In this document: one piece after another, positions 1 to 14,382 of the stretch
Numbering within the stretch: position 1 is the stretch's first letter
Layout of the letters: each line of letters opens with the position of its first letter
From: Daphnia pulex
Lineage: Eukaryota; Arthropoda; Branchiopoda; Diplostraca; Daphniidae
DNA length: 64,000 nucleotides
NCBI RefSeq assembly: GCF_021134715.1
Contig: NC_060025.1
Location: forward strand, 7,378,001 to 7,442,000
Direction of reading: 5' to 3'
Translations under genes and position numbers: made by a program
Notes under the pieces: model-generated
What the model saw: the letters and a program-made list of their open reading frames with translations, nothing else
Told to the model about the DNA's origin: nothing
The model's database searches: none

Positions 1-81
1 CCCTGTTGGTGCTGCTGTGGGTCTTGTTGACGGCCGATAACAGCGGCGTAGTGGCTGCGTTGTGTTGATTGTGCAGCGGAG
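1..81 (-). CDS. slo: slo linker exon, cut by the window edge
   Basis: Starts after GGCCGGCCCAG and reads [20 protein letters not shown] followed by THSSTNR before the edge. The context (Asn/Ala/Thr-rich, VNK) resembles the variable insect Slo linker. The phase agrees with both 990-1049 and 310-339. Confidence 0.8.
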
Positions 82-3000
82 CTGGGCCGGCCAATCAGAA
101 CAATACAAAGAAATAAAAATAAAAGTCGGTTAAGCCGGGCTGCTCACGCTCAAATGAACCGCACGTAATTGATCAGCAAAGTGAGAAGAGAAAATAAAAA
201 AAAGAAACTTATACGCGGAATGTTTCGTTTCCGGTGAAGCTTATCACTGGCCAAACAAAACAACACGCGTCATTAATAACTGGCCGAGTGTTTTAAGGGG
301 GGTACTTACATCGTGGATCGTCATCCCGCAACAATTCACCTGCAATGTGGGAAAGAGGGGGGAGAAAAAAAGAAGAAAAAAAAACACAAAAAATATCAAA
401 GAGTTACAAACGAGAGCTCCCATTCAGACAATATCCCCATCCCAAAAGTAAATCAAAAATGGAATGAAATCTAAAATTGAAAATCTCATCACGAGCCGGA
501 CTGAATAGAATGGAAATGAAAAACGCTACAGAGTATAATAATGATAATAATAATAATGATGATGATGGAAAAGATTTCAAATTTCTATTGAGGCGTTATA
601 ATAATGATGACAAAATGCAGCTCTAATAGAGTCATAACAAATCATAACGTTGGTTTTTTCTATAGTCAGTATTTTGCAGCAATGTTAATTTAAAAAAAAG
701 AAAATGATCCAAAAGATAAAAACACAAATTCCAAAAAGGTAATCAGATCGAAACAACCGAAAAGTCTGTCAGCTTTGACGACGTCAGACAAGAATTAAAA
801 ACGCACACGGCTAATGTCAATGATAGTAGTAGTAAGTAGTAAGTAGTAGAATGGAGAAATAAGAGAACAGTTTCTAGATAGATCGTCTTCTAGTTTTTCT
901 TTCTTTCTTTTTGTTGAATCAAAAGAGAAAAATCAACTGAGAAAAAACGAGTTTTGTGGGTTGTTAGTTTTTGTTTTGGGTGTAAATACCTCTGACATGC
1001 ACCCGCTTTGGCAACTCTGGAGGCGTAAACTGAGGAGTCACATGGTCATCTGCAAGTATATAATGAAAAACAAAGAGCTAGCCTAGTTTGCTCGCTTCTA
1101 AAAAAATAAGTCCGATCGGAGCGCGCGCGCTAGGATTTGCAACACAAATCCACACACACACGGACACACATCACACACGCAGCACGAGACACATTAGCAA
1201 TTTTGTGTAGGACTACAGTCTCTTAGTAAGAGAAGAGAAAAACAAAACGGAATGGAACTAGTAGAATATATAAATCTGTGAGACAACACACAGAAGAAGA
1301 AAAAGGAAACCAAAACTAAAATGTAATAATTCAATTAGTGCGCTCATCATCGGATTTTTAAATGATGAGACGTAATTCAGATTTTCGTGGGGTTCAAACT
1401 CAAATTGAAAGAATCAAAATCAAAATCAAAATGATTTAAAATGCAGCAGCAGCAACTCAGCTTGTTTTTGTTTTTTTGGGGGGTGGCTTAGATAATCTAA
1501 ATAAGAGTTAGATAATAATACGGTACACACACACACAGATATTACAGCGCATGCCAGTGGTTGTCTCTCTCCAAGAACCTACTAGACACTGAACGGAAAA
1601 GCAACTCGGCCGCAGGTTCTCTAAAAAAGCGCAATTCACGATTGCCGTTAAATATGTCACGAATTTTGTTCTTTCAAAATTCACAGAGACATCAATCAGG
1701 TCAATTCAAAACAGTTATTCAACACACTGGTAGTTAATTAATAGAATACTGAGTGCCTCCAAGTGTCCCGTTACTGGAATAATAATAATAATCTACACAT
1801 AATTGACTGTTTAAAAAAAAATACTTTGGTTACGTAAAACACAAAATTTCGGTTTTTTCTCAGAAACGAAGGGACGAAAGGACGAGGCGAAAAGAAGGGG
1901 GTAAGGGGCAAGAAAGAAAAGAAACAACCCAAAAATCGACAAAATCGAAGGTCGGATGGGGGCGTGAGTGTGGGGTGGGGAGAGGAAATATAATAATGCC
2001 TATTGCGTCATGCTCGACATTGTTATAAGAAACTTGGCTTCTTCTATTGTGTGTCAAACAGGTAAAATGTTAGGAAAAAAAAGATGAAAAGAGAGGGAAA
2101 GAGAAGGTGTCACTTACTGTCGCAGATGGAGTAATCCGCACCTAAACGAAGAGTGATGGAGAAAAGCCACAAGACGAGAGAGAAAGAGGGGGGATAGATT
2201 GGAATGAAAAAGAAAAAGAGAGAAAAGATGTAGATATAGAAGAGGGGTCGTGATCAGAGGTGGCCGAAGTAGGGAAAAGCCAAAAAAAAAAGAAGAAAAA
2301 GAAAAAAGAAAAACACAAAAAATTGGACAATTAGGACCACAGTGAAGACACCACAGATAGTACAGTCAAAGAGACGACGAGATATTGAACGACGGTATAC
2401 GGCCTCCAGTTGCCAAAATAGATAAGTAATAATACAAGGGTATAGAAATACAACAATCATAGACGAGTCTGGTATATCAAATAGCCGTAATATGTTTTTC
2501 AAATGGATAATAAGAGGTGTCCAATGATATAATGATAAGCTAGCGCGAAACAACAACACCAGAAGCACAGACAAAGCTCTCTTGTTGGATATGATAGAAA
2601 ATATCAACAGAATTGGAGGTTTGTTTTAAAAAGTTCCTTTCCATTTTGAATATAGAAGATTTTTTCAGGATTTTATCGAGTCAGTCAAATTTGTAAATGA
2701 AATCATATGGAGCGGACTATGAATTATCAAATACAAGATGAGTCTGGGTCATTGCTGCGGACGACCCAGACTCTGAATTATCAATAAAATGATCTTTATA
2801 TAATATAACTAGAATTAACTCTTATTTTCACTCAACCGATTAGATAACATATGATATTACCCTAATTATTATTACACGATAATTAATTAATTAATTAGGC
2901 AACTCGACAAAGAGCTACACACAAAACTGGTGCTAGTGTTTGAAAACGTACTTGCGCGACCGATGACTTGTACAGCACGAACACCTTTCCGGAAGACGGC

Positions 3001-6000
3001 CACTGCATATTTTTCGTTTTGTTTTTTTGGTTTGTTTGTTTTATTGGTGTGCGTGTTTTTTTTTTTTTTTTTTGTATATTTTTTTGTTTGGTTTAGCCGC
3101 AGCGAATGAGAAAAGGATGAAGAGGCAGGATGAGAAATCAGCAATGAAACGCGATACGAAACAAATAAATAACAATGAGACTATATGAGTAAGAAGACAG
3201 ACGGTCAGACGATATCAAATGCGCTTACATATTAAAGAAAAATTTTTTTTGTTTTTTTTTTAATCAAATTAAAAAATAATAGTAATAATAAATTTCGAAA
3301 AAAAATATTACTGTACATTGAACACAGACTGCCTTGTTCATCACGAAATGGCGTGTAATATTATTTACATGTTTTTTTTCTTTTATTTTGATTAAAATAA
3401 AGGCAAGCGTGTGTTTTGTATAGATTTGAATTTTCTTTTTTTTTTCTATGATTGAAATTAAGTTTGGCGTGTTTGGACTGCTTTGGTTATTGGACGATCG
3501 ATATTATTTATATAGGCGATATTTTGTAATACGCGGAAGTGGACAAAACGAACGGAAATTGAATATAACCACAACCAAAATAATAATACCGCGTATTATT
3601 TACGAAAATAGATATAAAACAAACGTAAAATTTAAATAAAAAAATTTTAAATAAAATGACAAAATAATAAAATTGTCCTACGTCTGGCCCCGCCCTTTCG
3701 AAAAAAAAGGTGGAGACCGGCACGACGAAGAAAGCATCAACATCTTTGTCTGGATTCATACTCGATACAAGAAAAGCTACTCAAATCAATCTAATTACCG
3801 TTTGATTCTTGATTCTGGGACGTTAATCCGAATAGTCCCGACTGAACCATCATAAAGCCCACATCTATTGATCAACAAAGCAGTCGGAAATGTACCAAAA
3901 CGTACAATAAACCGTTTGGAAAAATGAATCAAAACTTTTTTCTTTTCTTTTTTTTTGATTTAAATTGAAATTGAAATTTTTGGTTTTTGGTTTTTTGTCT
4001 ACTCTCACAAAAAAAATTGTCAAAATTGTTTTTAAATAATAAAAAAAAAAATGGGCGGCTATTTTTATTGTGATTGTGTGTGTGACTGATTGTAAAGTGT
4101 CAGCGTATTTCAATTCTTGTGGTGTGTCACTGTGTAAAAGTGCCAAACTATGTTTCCAAAATATAAGTCTGACAATGGGAGGGTATAGATGGGGTCCGGG
4201 GGGTTGGACGGGGAGGTCTATTGAGGTCACATCATTCGATAGATAATAATAATAATAAAAAAATAGTCAAGTGTTTGAAAGTTCAACTTACAGTTCTTGC
4301 ACTTGCACTTCTTGATGAGTGTTTCGTCTTTGATGTCTTCGTGGCAGGCTTTACAGTAGAACCAGGCTCTGCATACACATGAAACAAAAAAAAAAGGAAA
4401 GTTTAAAAAAAGGCGCCAAATAATCGAATTTTTGAAAACATGTTTACCGTTTAACTTCGTCGGCCGACTGGGCGATAAAGAATCCTTGGGTGTTTGAGGA
4501 GATCTTGGCTCCGCGGGGATTGATGGATATCTTGGAATCGAGTCCGTCCTCGGACTTGAGTTCGATGGCCAGCAACAGCAGCTTGAGCTTGGTGAAGCAC
4601 AATCTGTTTCCGTTAGCGCGTCGGAGCGGAATAACGGAATGCAAACAAACAAAAGAGAAAAGGAGGAATCAATAAACCCTTCCCGAGAAAATTTGCACCT
4701 TGAAAAAAAAAAATCAAATCAAATAAATTGTAATTGATTAAACCTCTTGGGATTTTTTTTTTTTTAGAATTGGGTGAAAAAGGTGGATAGAGGAGGTCAG
4801 AGAGTGGGGTAAATAAGAATCGGGTCCGAAGGGAGAGTGTGGGGTTTGGTGCTGATATATCTTTTCCTACTTGTCGTCGTTTGTCTACATCAGATTTTCA
4901 ACTGCTGCAAATGCCACATGCAAATCAATGAAGAAAAAGACAAAAAAAAAAAAGACATTTCTTTTCTTAAGAAAAAGAAATCCGTTTAGAGATTATATTG
5001 ATACTGGTAGATTATATGAAAGTAGAAGAGCAGGCTTCGAATAACCCCCCTCCGTCATTCCGATCTTGAATCATGCAACGTTATCCCCCCCTTACCCCAC
5101 CCACACACACACTCTTATTACTAAAGAGATACGTCAAGAGATCGTTATATTCAAAAGCAAGCAATAAGATAGAGTGCGTTATGCAAACATCTGAAAATTA
5201 GCCATGCACAGGATTCCAGCAGAATTGTCTATTAGAATAATAGACATCCAGATTTTCCCAGCTAACACACACACACACAGCACATCCACCGCTTTCTCCG
5301 GCTCAAATCCAGTCAATGATATATACCGCCGTGTATATGGGGCCATGCATAAGTCTCTAAAAATATCATCAATCATTTTGTGGTTGTGTGTACGTATAAA
5401 AATAGTCGGTCGTTATAGATTCGAGAGCGGCACAAAGATTTAAGCGGCTCTGGTTTTGCCTCGAATTCGTTTGCGTTATTCATTGCGTCTGTATAGTAGT
5501 AGAAGAAAGAAACAAGTATCCTGTCTTTCAACAACTGAAACTATATGATTGGAAAAAAAGAAGAAGAAGAAGATTTAGATCAAGAGAGAAATAGAAAAGG
5601 AAAATCCACGCCTCTACCGAAACTACTTTTTGTTTTGTTGATTTTGTTGTTTTGTTGTTTGGGTTTTTTTTTTTAGTTAGTTGAGTTTTCTTTTTGAGTG
5701 CGTCACTACGCAATGCAAAATCGGGTTTGGCAACTCTTTTGAAATTTATATTTCATTCAAATCAATTTTTTATTTCAGGTTTAAAAAAAGAAGCGCATTT
5801 TATTTATTTATTTTTTTGCGGGATTTTCAAATTGTGTTTTGGTTTATTTAAGGAGTTGCCAGACCTTCTAGAAAATTTAAATTGAGAGAAAAAGTGAAGA
5901 AAAAAGATGAAAAGGCTATCGAAAAAATCGGAAATACAAGGTTCAAGAGGTTTTGTATGCATATCCATGTATCAGAGGTTATCAGAAGAGTTGGGACGGA

Positions 6001-9000
6001 AGGTATTTATTAGAAATCGACCCTCAATCAAGTTAAGAAAGAAAGAAAAAAAAAGAAAGAAAAAAAAAAGAAAGAAAATGCTTTTTTTTCAAGGAAAAAC
6101 AACTCTTTGCTGGCCGACGGACTTACTCGGAAGCTTCAGGAAATATCATGCCAGCAAAGGAGGGAGACAAGGATTCCGTATACATTTCGCATCCGGTACC
6201 CTGAAGGTAGTCGTTTTGCCACCTTTGCGTATCCGGTGACTAGAAAAATCGCGAAGAGAGTAAAGACAGATAGTAGAGAGACACGAAAGATGATAATGAA
6301 AAAGGAAAAAAATCAAAATCAAATAAAACAGCCGCACATTTAAAATGTATACGAAATATAATATCCAAGCCCAGCGTAATTATGTGTAATTCATATAATA
6401 TAGTACGACTTTTGGTTTTTTGTTTGCCTCTAGGCTTTAATAGCGCACCGCATTAAATTTTGATTGATTTTCTTTTTCGTGCAAATTTCTTTTTGTTTTC
6501 TGTTCGTCCAGACTTGGAATTTATAAAAATTTGACGATTTACAATTGCAGCCAGAAGCCTCTGAAACTTATTCCAGATATTTAAAAAAATAAATAAATAT
6601 AATATACACAGGACAGACGTTATAACAATTAAATATCAAATATGTATGTATCACTTAGCGTAAGATATAATAAGTTTAAGGGACCACAGCACTATGACAG
6701 ACGGCGTAGAGAAACAAATATAGCTAGTGGCAGAAAAAAAGAAAAATAGACAAAAAGGAATTGCGTGACGTGAATGCGGATTGTATAACATATAGACGCG
6801 CGTTTTATATATATACCGTATATAATAATAATAGCGGTTATACAAAAGGGTGGGGGGTGGCGCGGGCGTGATATATATATATATAGCGACATCCAACCAA
6901 TCAACGACCATAGATTCTTTTTTCGGCTTTATATTCCCTGACGATGATTCGGTGCTGGCAAAGTCATTCAAGCCTGCTTGTACTGCACTGATAGATACAT
7001 CCATCTATCTATCTATCTAGTATCTATCTATATATAACAAGTCCCTTTTTTCCCCGGATTGTTTTCGCGCTTCGCTGTTGATTGGGTGTGTGACCAATCG
7101 ATACGCAGTCTGACTATAGAGACAGACGTTTGATTGAATCGCATGAAACTTTGCTCAATGAACCGCATAGAGAGAGAGAGAGAGAGAAAAATAGGAACGG
7201 GATTTGCTGTGATTGGCGATAGGTGGTGAGGTTGATTTGTTATTTTCGGGAAATGTGATTGGGAAAGAATAGAAAATTGATTGTCTTTTTTTGGATTTTT
7301 TGGTTATTTATTTTTGTTTTGTTACTTACTCGGCCGCTTGAGTGAACGTCAGACCCATAAAGGTGTGACTCAACGTATCCGTGTACATCTCCATGCCGGA
7401 GCCACGCAGATAATCATTCTGCCATGACTGTAGATCTGACGACTAACATATGCGCGCAACAGCGGTCAAATTTTGGGTTGTAGTAGCAGTTAGACATGAT
7501 CGTTAAACAAATGTTGGGTTTTTGAAGTCCCTAAAATCTTATCTTATGTAGATATCAACTAATTATAATTAGATATAAAAATAGAACATCTGCTTTTGTT
7601 TGATGAGCGGTATAGAATTAGCCGCTCGGAATTGAGATGACACATTTTGGAACACACACACACACGCAGACATTTCCATCTGTTTCATCGAGCCTGGATG
7701 GGCGATATCACGTTGCTTGTCACACACCGATATCCAGTCCAAATAGAAGTGGGTGTGGTCTTGGAGCAAAATGTCTGGGCACCCGGAAACCAACAAACCC
7801 CCCAAAAAAAGTAGAGAGAACCCCGCAGATGGCGCAAAGCCAAAGTGGATCCTCCTCCGTATAGATTTGAATGTCTGACCTTATGGCGGTTGCCTTTTAG
7901 AATATTTTTTTATTTTTTTCTTCCCTCCCATCACCGATGAAAGCCACAAATAATCCTCGAAAAGATACTTCAGCATACATTAATAGATCCCCCCCCACCC
8001 ACGTATAAATTTCCAGTAAATCTTTTTTTATCTTTTTTTTTTGAATTATTCCGCGCGAAAATGTAGATACTAGTGGAAGAAAAAAAACAATAGACGTTGG
8101 AGACTACTTACGGTTTTGAACGATCTCATGGCGAATAAGTTGGCCATCATGGTGGAGAATCCCGGAGCCAAGCAACTTTGGGCTATGAATCCCAACTTGA
8201 GTTCGGCCAGGCAAATGACGTCGTCGCCGCGTTTCCAGTCCCAACTGGGAATGTTCAGCAAGTAAGCCTGTGAGCAGCAGCAGAGACATTTATTTAAAAA
8301 ATATATCAAAGGCCAATTCTTTTATATCGTATCATTTGTTTTTAAAAAAAAAGACACATGTGAAGATGACGTGGGCAGCGGTCCAGCTGGTCAAGTCAAA
8401 AATTCAAATCTCTACCAACAAGATGGAGTTTGAGACGGACCTTGTTGTGATATTGCATCAGTTGGATGATGACTCGAATGTCGTCCGAGTAATTCTTGAT
8501 GGAAATGACTCGCATGATGTTGGCAGCGTCCTCGGCGTCCGGATCCTGGCAATATTTGTTGGCCAAGACCAAGCAGGCGTCGGCTTCGTGGACCTACAAA
8601 GTTTTTTGGCGGCCGCCATTAACAAATTCAAACGATCACCAATCTTGTCCAGTGAAAATGTTCGACGAATTTGTTTGTTTTTTTTTTTTTGTATCAAAGT
8701 CGATAAGTCAAGATCGTTGGTGGACGGGCAAAAAAAGGTCATTTTGTCTCGAATGCGGGGAGAATATGAGGAAATGCAAAAGTCGAGGAATAGAGACACG
8801 GGGGTGGGTGGGGGGTTAATAGAAAGGTATAGAAATTCAGGAAAGAAACTGACGTACAAATGCGAGCAAAAGAACAACACCATTCAGACATTCCCACATC
8901 GTGCGCAATCTTATAGATGTACAAAAACGAGCACACACAAACACGCACACACACACACAAGAGGAATTGAAATGAAAAAAAGGAAAGAAAAACGTTCAAA

Positions 9001-12000
9001 ATTTGTTTTGAATTTGTTTGTTTTAATTCCCGAAAAGAAAAATTGAAACGCTAAACAAGCAGATTGTTTGTTTGTTTTTTGTTTTTTGGTGTGTGACGGC
9101 CCTACCTTATATAAAACATGATTTTGCTTTACAAAAGAGAGACAGGAAGAGAGACGTGACAAAGATATAGGGCTGTCTAAGAATTGTTTTTTTTTTTAAA
9201 TTTATCGCTCGGTGAACGCGATAAATATTTTGTTTGAAGAAAAAAAAAAGACGTACACGTACACATAAGGCTATATAGAATGAAGATGAAGTGGTCAGAG
9301 ATATGCCTATAGAAATACGGAATTGTATATAGGTGAGAGGCCGGCTGTGTGTGAGATGTAACCCTCAATTATTTGTCGTGAGTTTTTGTAACAATTAAAA
9401 AATCACCGTCATTATGCCACAGGTTGGGTATGTGGTAATGTACAGTAATGCAACCCAATTTCTTGTTGAAATTAAATTTAAAAAAATGTTGTCTAGATGG
9501 AAAATAATAAAACGAAATTTAAAAAAAAAGGGTAAAACGATAAAGAAGACACGGTCCCGTCAATCATCACGAATGACGTAAGAGTACATGTGTATCTTTG
9601 TTTTCTTTTCTTTTCTTTGAAAGGTTGTTAACGTAAAAAAATGAGAAAGTGAACTTTGACAATAAAAAAAACTGGCTGGACCATATCAGCCAATAGGACA
9701 AATGTGACCGAGGACACTAAGCAATTCCACGTATTGACAACGAGTTGGACAGAAGAGGAGATAGAGAGAGAGAGAGAGAGGCCAGCAAGTAGAAAGCAAT
9801 AAGGATATGAGGGGACTGGACAGCAGTGTGTATAGAAACAGGAATTATAGTATAGAGGAGAGATGATTCCAACCAGAGAGACAACACGTTAACTTCTTTT
9901 TTTTTCCCCTTTGATTATTATCTTAGACACATTCGAATGGTGTTTCTGTGTGTCTGGCTAGCGCTTGTGTAGACGGGCGGAGGACAAATCTGTTTATTTA
10001 TGCGACGACAGGGCCAGGGCTTTGTTCCTTAATGGCCCAGCGTCTTTTTTTCTCTTTCAGATGAGTTGATCTGGTCGTTTTGCGACGCTGCTCGAGGTAC
10101 GTCGACGAGCGACACATAGTTTTGGTATGTGTCGCAAGTCCTCGCTTCCGGCCCATCTCGACTAAGCTGCAACTGTCTCTCGCCCCCCCCCCCCTTCTTA
10201 TTCGGGCCAATTACACGCGGGACGCCCATTAACCCTCGCCCGTCTTTTATTATGTAGCTCTACAGAGATATATACACTGACACTGTGTGTTACGCCAACA
10301 TATTATACTGTACACACACACACAGATGAAAGGGCTCTGCTGCTCATCTGCTGCCCTCGTCCAGAGACAACTCTTGGCCTATTATCTAACCCGGGGTTGG
10401 GGGTTTTGGAGGCGAACTCTATCGATCGATCGTGTACATTTTATCTCTTCTCTCTCTCTCTCTATCTGTCGGCTCTGTACTAGGACAACCCCTTTTTCTG
10501 TGTGCGTATCTGAGTTGCGGCTGGACAACATTTTTTTCTAATCATGAGCTCTGACTCCACTCACCTTGACGCGCTGCAGGTCAATAGGGTTCATTATGGA
10601 GCCCTGGAAAAATTCCACGGTGGTAAAATGTCGCTTGAAAAGACCCTCAAGCTCCAGGTCTGGTGGCTTTCTACAAACACGATTTAATGTGTATAATGAT
10701 CAAATAGATAAAGAAAAAAAAAGCTTGTTAATCGATCAAAAACCAAAAATCCAAAAAAATAAATCATAATCATTAAATATAACAGTCAACAATCATGAAA
10801 AAGTTATTTTCATCACGATTTCCATATCAGCATGCTCGACTAATCTAGATATTTATATAGATAGATAATATATAATAAACTCACAATCCCGAATCAAAAT
10901 TCCAGAAAGACCAAATCAAATTAAATATAATGATGATGATTTAAAAAAAAAAAATGCTGAGCTTTTTTGTTTATAATATGTGGTTGTATACGGAAGATGC
11001 CAATCCAAAAAAAAAAGATTCAATTTAAATTTGAAAAACAAATCGAGGCATCCAGAAATGTTGTGGGTGTTTAATTCAATTTCCCTCCAGCGGTGGGCGC
11101 AAATGATTTTTTTTTTTATCGTATAAAAAAATTTTGGAATTCGTTTGTAGAAATATTCACGTTGATTGCAAACAAGCGATGTGATCTAATAGTTTCCTGA
11201 ACATCATGAAGATTTTTTTCAAAAACTTTTTTTTTTGCTCCTGTTTACATCACCGCCAATCAAATTGAGATGGTGAAAAAGAAAAAAAGAAAAGTGGAAG
11301 GCATACCCGGAAAAAAAGGAAGAAAAACAGTAAGAATCAAGTCAGTTAAATAGTAATAAGAGATAAAAGTGTGTTAATATTCCAAGGGGGAAAAATAAGG
11401 TACTTTGAGAGAGATAGGAAAAAAGAGAGAGGAAAGAAAAGATGTAGAGAGGAAGGAGAGGCAGGCATGTTTTGTTTTCGTCCAGCTGTTGTGTGTGTGT
11501 GTTTATCTGTAATTTTTGTTTTTGTTTTTGTGTGTTAATTTCATTTTGTTTTTTTTTGGCCATCTACCTTGACCCTTTGCAAATCAACGGCATTCATCAT
11601 GGAGCCCTGAAAAAACTTGACGGTGGTGGAGTGCCTCTTCAGCAGGCCTTCCAGCTCCAAATCGGGTTCTTTCCTGTTTCACACACGAGCAACGCACAAC
11701 AAGAAACGGCTCAGTTCCATTTTCAAATTTGGGTCTTTAAAAAAAAAAAATCTTTGATTTTGGTGGGGGGCTTGGAGAGTAGCGTTGCAAATTTAGTTTT
11801 AAACCAAGGAATTTAAAAACTCAATTTGATAGTTTGGTTTTTTCGAAAAAACCAATTGAAAATTGAGTTTTTTTGCTTTTGACAAGTTTATCTAAGTAAT
11901 ATTCGGATTACTATTCGGTTTTATCTTGTTCTCTTTCCCAATAAATGAATTCCTAATTGAAAAGGCCTGTGTGACTACGTAGTTCTGAGGGTTCAAGCTG

Positions 12001-14250
12001 CTTGACCAACGAGAAACACCAAGTGACTAGTTCACATGATTGATGTTGGACAAGAATACTCTGAAATGATGCCCAATTTTTTTCTAAGTTTTCTTCTAAT
12101 TCAGTTAGGGTGGCCTCAGCCTGGCTTCTGACAAGAAAAAAAAAGCTATATGTCTGTGACTTTGTGTCTGCTTCTACCAGCTTTGTACACCACAAAATAA
12201 TTCGCACTAAGGTTTACCAAATTAAGACAAACATACCTTCCAAAAAAGTAGACTGTCCATTGTGAAGAGCACTAACTATTTCCTCGTAAATTTTATCTAT
12301 CATTTCTAGTACTTTCTGACACTTTTAAAAATTAACGTTTCATGTCGTTCGCTAAAATGTAGTCTGCAATCTATGATTGTTGTTGTTTTTCATTTGCATT
12401 TGCCAGATTGCGTAAATGAGTCGAAAATTGACTAAAACAATATTCCGATAAAACTAGATTTGCAACGTTAGAAGGGAGATGATCTCAAAACTTATAATCA
12501 AGACAATAACAAATGTTAACTAGACACATTTAGCTTTAATTTGCATATGAATACTACCACCTGCGTTCAGTGCCGGCCATAATCTAATTTTCTGCTTTCA
12601 AATCAAAACTATTTTTCCTCTCATAGCTCAACTAAGAGGATCAAGGTATTGACGTCAGTGGCTACAAGGTACGAAAAACAAAGTCAATAACTTTCTTTAA
12701 TCTTTTGATGCTCTGGCCAGTTTGAAAAAACAAAAAAGACGACGCCATAAGGTACGGATTAAAGCGAGTGTAGCCTGCTGGGCTGTGCATACTGTGTGTC
12801 CGTCCAAACGGAAACACACATTAGAAATATACTACTTCTATATAGTACTACTCTCTATAGACGCGCCATAGAGAGAGAGAGACAACTGTGACTAATATAG
12901 AAAACGCTGATGACGTCAGAGAAACATTTCTTCTGCCACCAGAATAAGAAAATGGTTCGTTCTCTAACGATTTTTTGGAGTCGAATTATTATTATTATTA
13001 TGATTTAAAAAACATATATCGCCCGCCCTCCGCGTCATTTGCAGAGAAGAAAAAAAAAAAAATATCAAACGTTAAAAATCATTTGGCGCTGGGCTGTGGC
13101 CCATTCAACCGCGTGACTCGTCGTCGTCGGCGCCGTCTAACAAATTTGAAAAAGTCGACACGCCCTCGGCCGTGTGGGTTTCCGGACTTGGTTCTCCATT
13201 AAGTCGGGAACCTTCAAAGCTTAATAAAAATCCGCGCGCGACCCGATGACGTCAAGAAGTTGTGAAGGTTTTAGCAATTATAGTCACGCGGATGAGAGAA
13301 CTTTGGAACACCCCCCGGATGAGTGACATTCATTGTTCCGCTTCGAAATGTGTTCGTCTTATATTGAAATTACGTAACTTAAAATAATAAAAACGCGCCA
13401 TTATTTCGAAATCCATTTCAACTCAAAAAGAAGAGAGAGAAAAATCAAAATTCAAACCAAAAATGAAATCAAAGATGAAGAAATCAAATTTAAATTTTAA
13501 AAAAGGATCGTGATGGGCTTACCTGTGAAGGAAAACGACTTCGACGTCGACGTCTTCTCGATCCTCGTGGAGGAAATCCTTGAGGAAGTGCGACACTGAC
13601 TCGTAGGTGATGTGCCCGCAGACGACGATGTGCCTGGATAACGGGGGGAGTTGATTTCATTCGTTTGGTTAGTTAACGCACCAATCCAATTTGCACAGAC
13701 AAGTGAAAACAACAACATATGGAGAGAGCGACAACGCACGCAAAAAGGAGTTAACACGACAATGAAATGGGCGGAAAATATACGGAATTGTGTCTAGTTG
13801 GTGATGTCATTAACAGTATTTAGATTAGATTATTATTTGTAATAGAGACATGAGAAAAATTCAATGATTCGACGACTAGAATTTGTTGGCGAATTAATTC
13901 TCTTTTGATTTGAACAAAAATTGGCTCGTCATTTTGGTAAATAGTTGAGAAATCATTTCTAAACTTTTCGTGTGTGTGTATAGATTGGGGGAGGGGTTTG
14001 TTGTTTGATGTTAAAAATTGATTCATGACTGAGGAAGCTGAAAGATGAAAAGCGGAAAAAAAAATGTTGATTAACTACTTCCGGATGAGGATATAAATAT
14101 GTATATAAAGAAAAATGAAAACCATCCAAGCGGCTGTGGTTATGGTTCCATCCGAGCTAAGCTGCATTACACTATCTGATTAGAGGTCTACAATTTCGAA
14201 AGAAAAAACCAGTGCAGCGCACTACAACTCCGAGAAATAAATGTCTCAAG

Positions 14251-14290
<40 letters not shown>

Positions 14291-14349
14291 TCAGAAGAAA
14301 AAATAAATAATAATGAGAAATCAAAATCCAAAATAAATATAACAATGAT

Positions 14350-14382
<33 letters not shown>

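Noticed and set aside
7569..7805. Third alternative copy of slo exon 12
   Set aside because: The open frame here has no similarity to the two real alternatives and no matching splice sites.
8270..9046. Long plus-strand reading frame (258 codons)
   Set aside because: It is the antisense of slo exon 10 extended into an intron; composition and context show it is a shadow.
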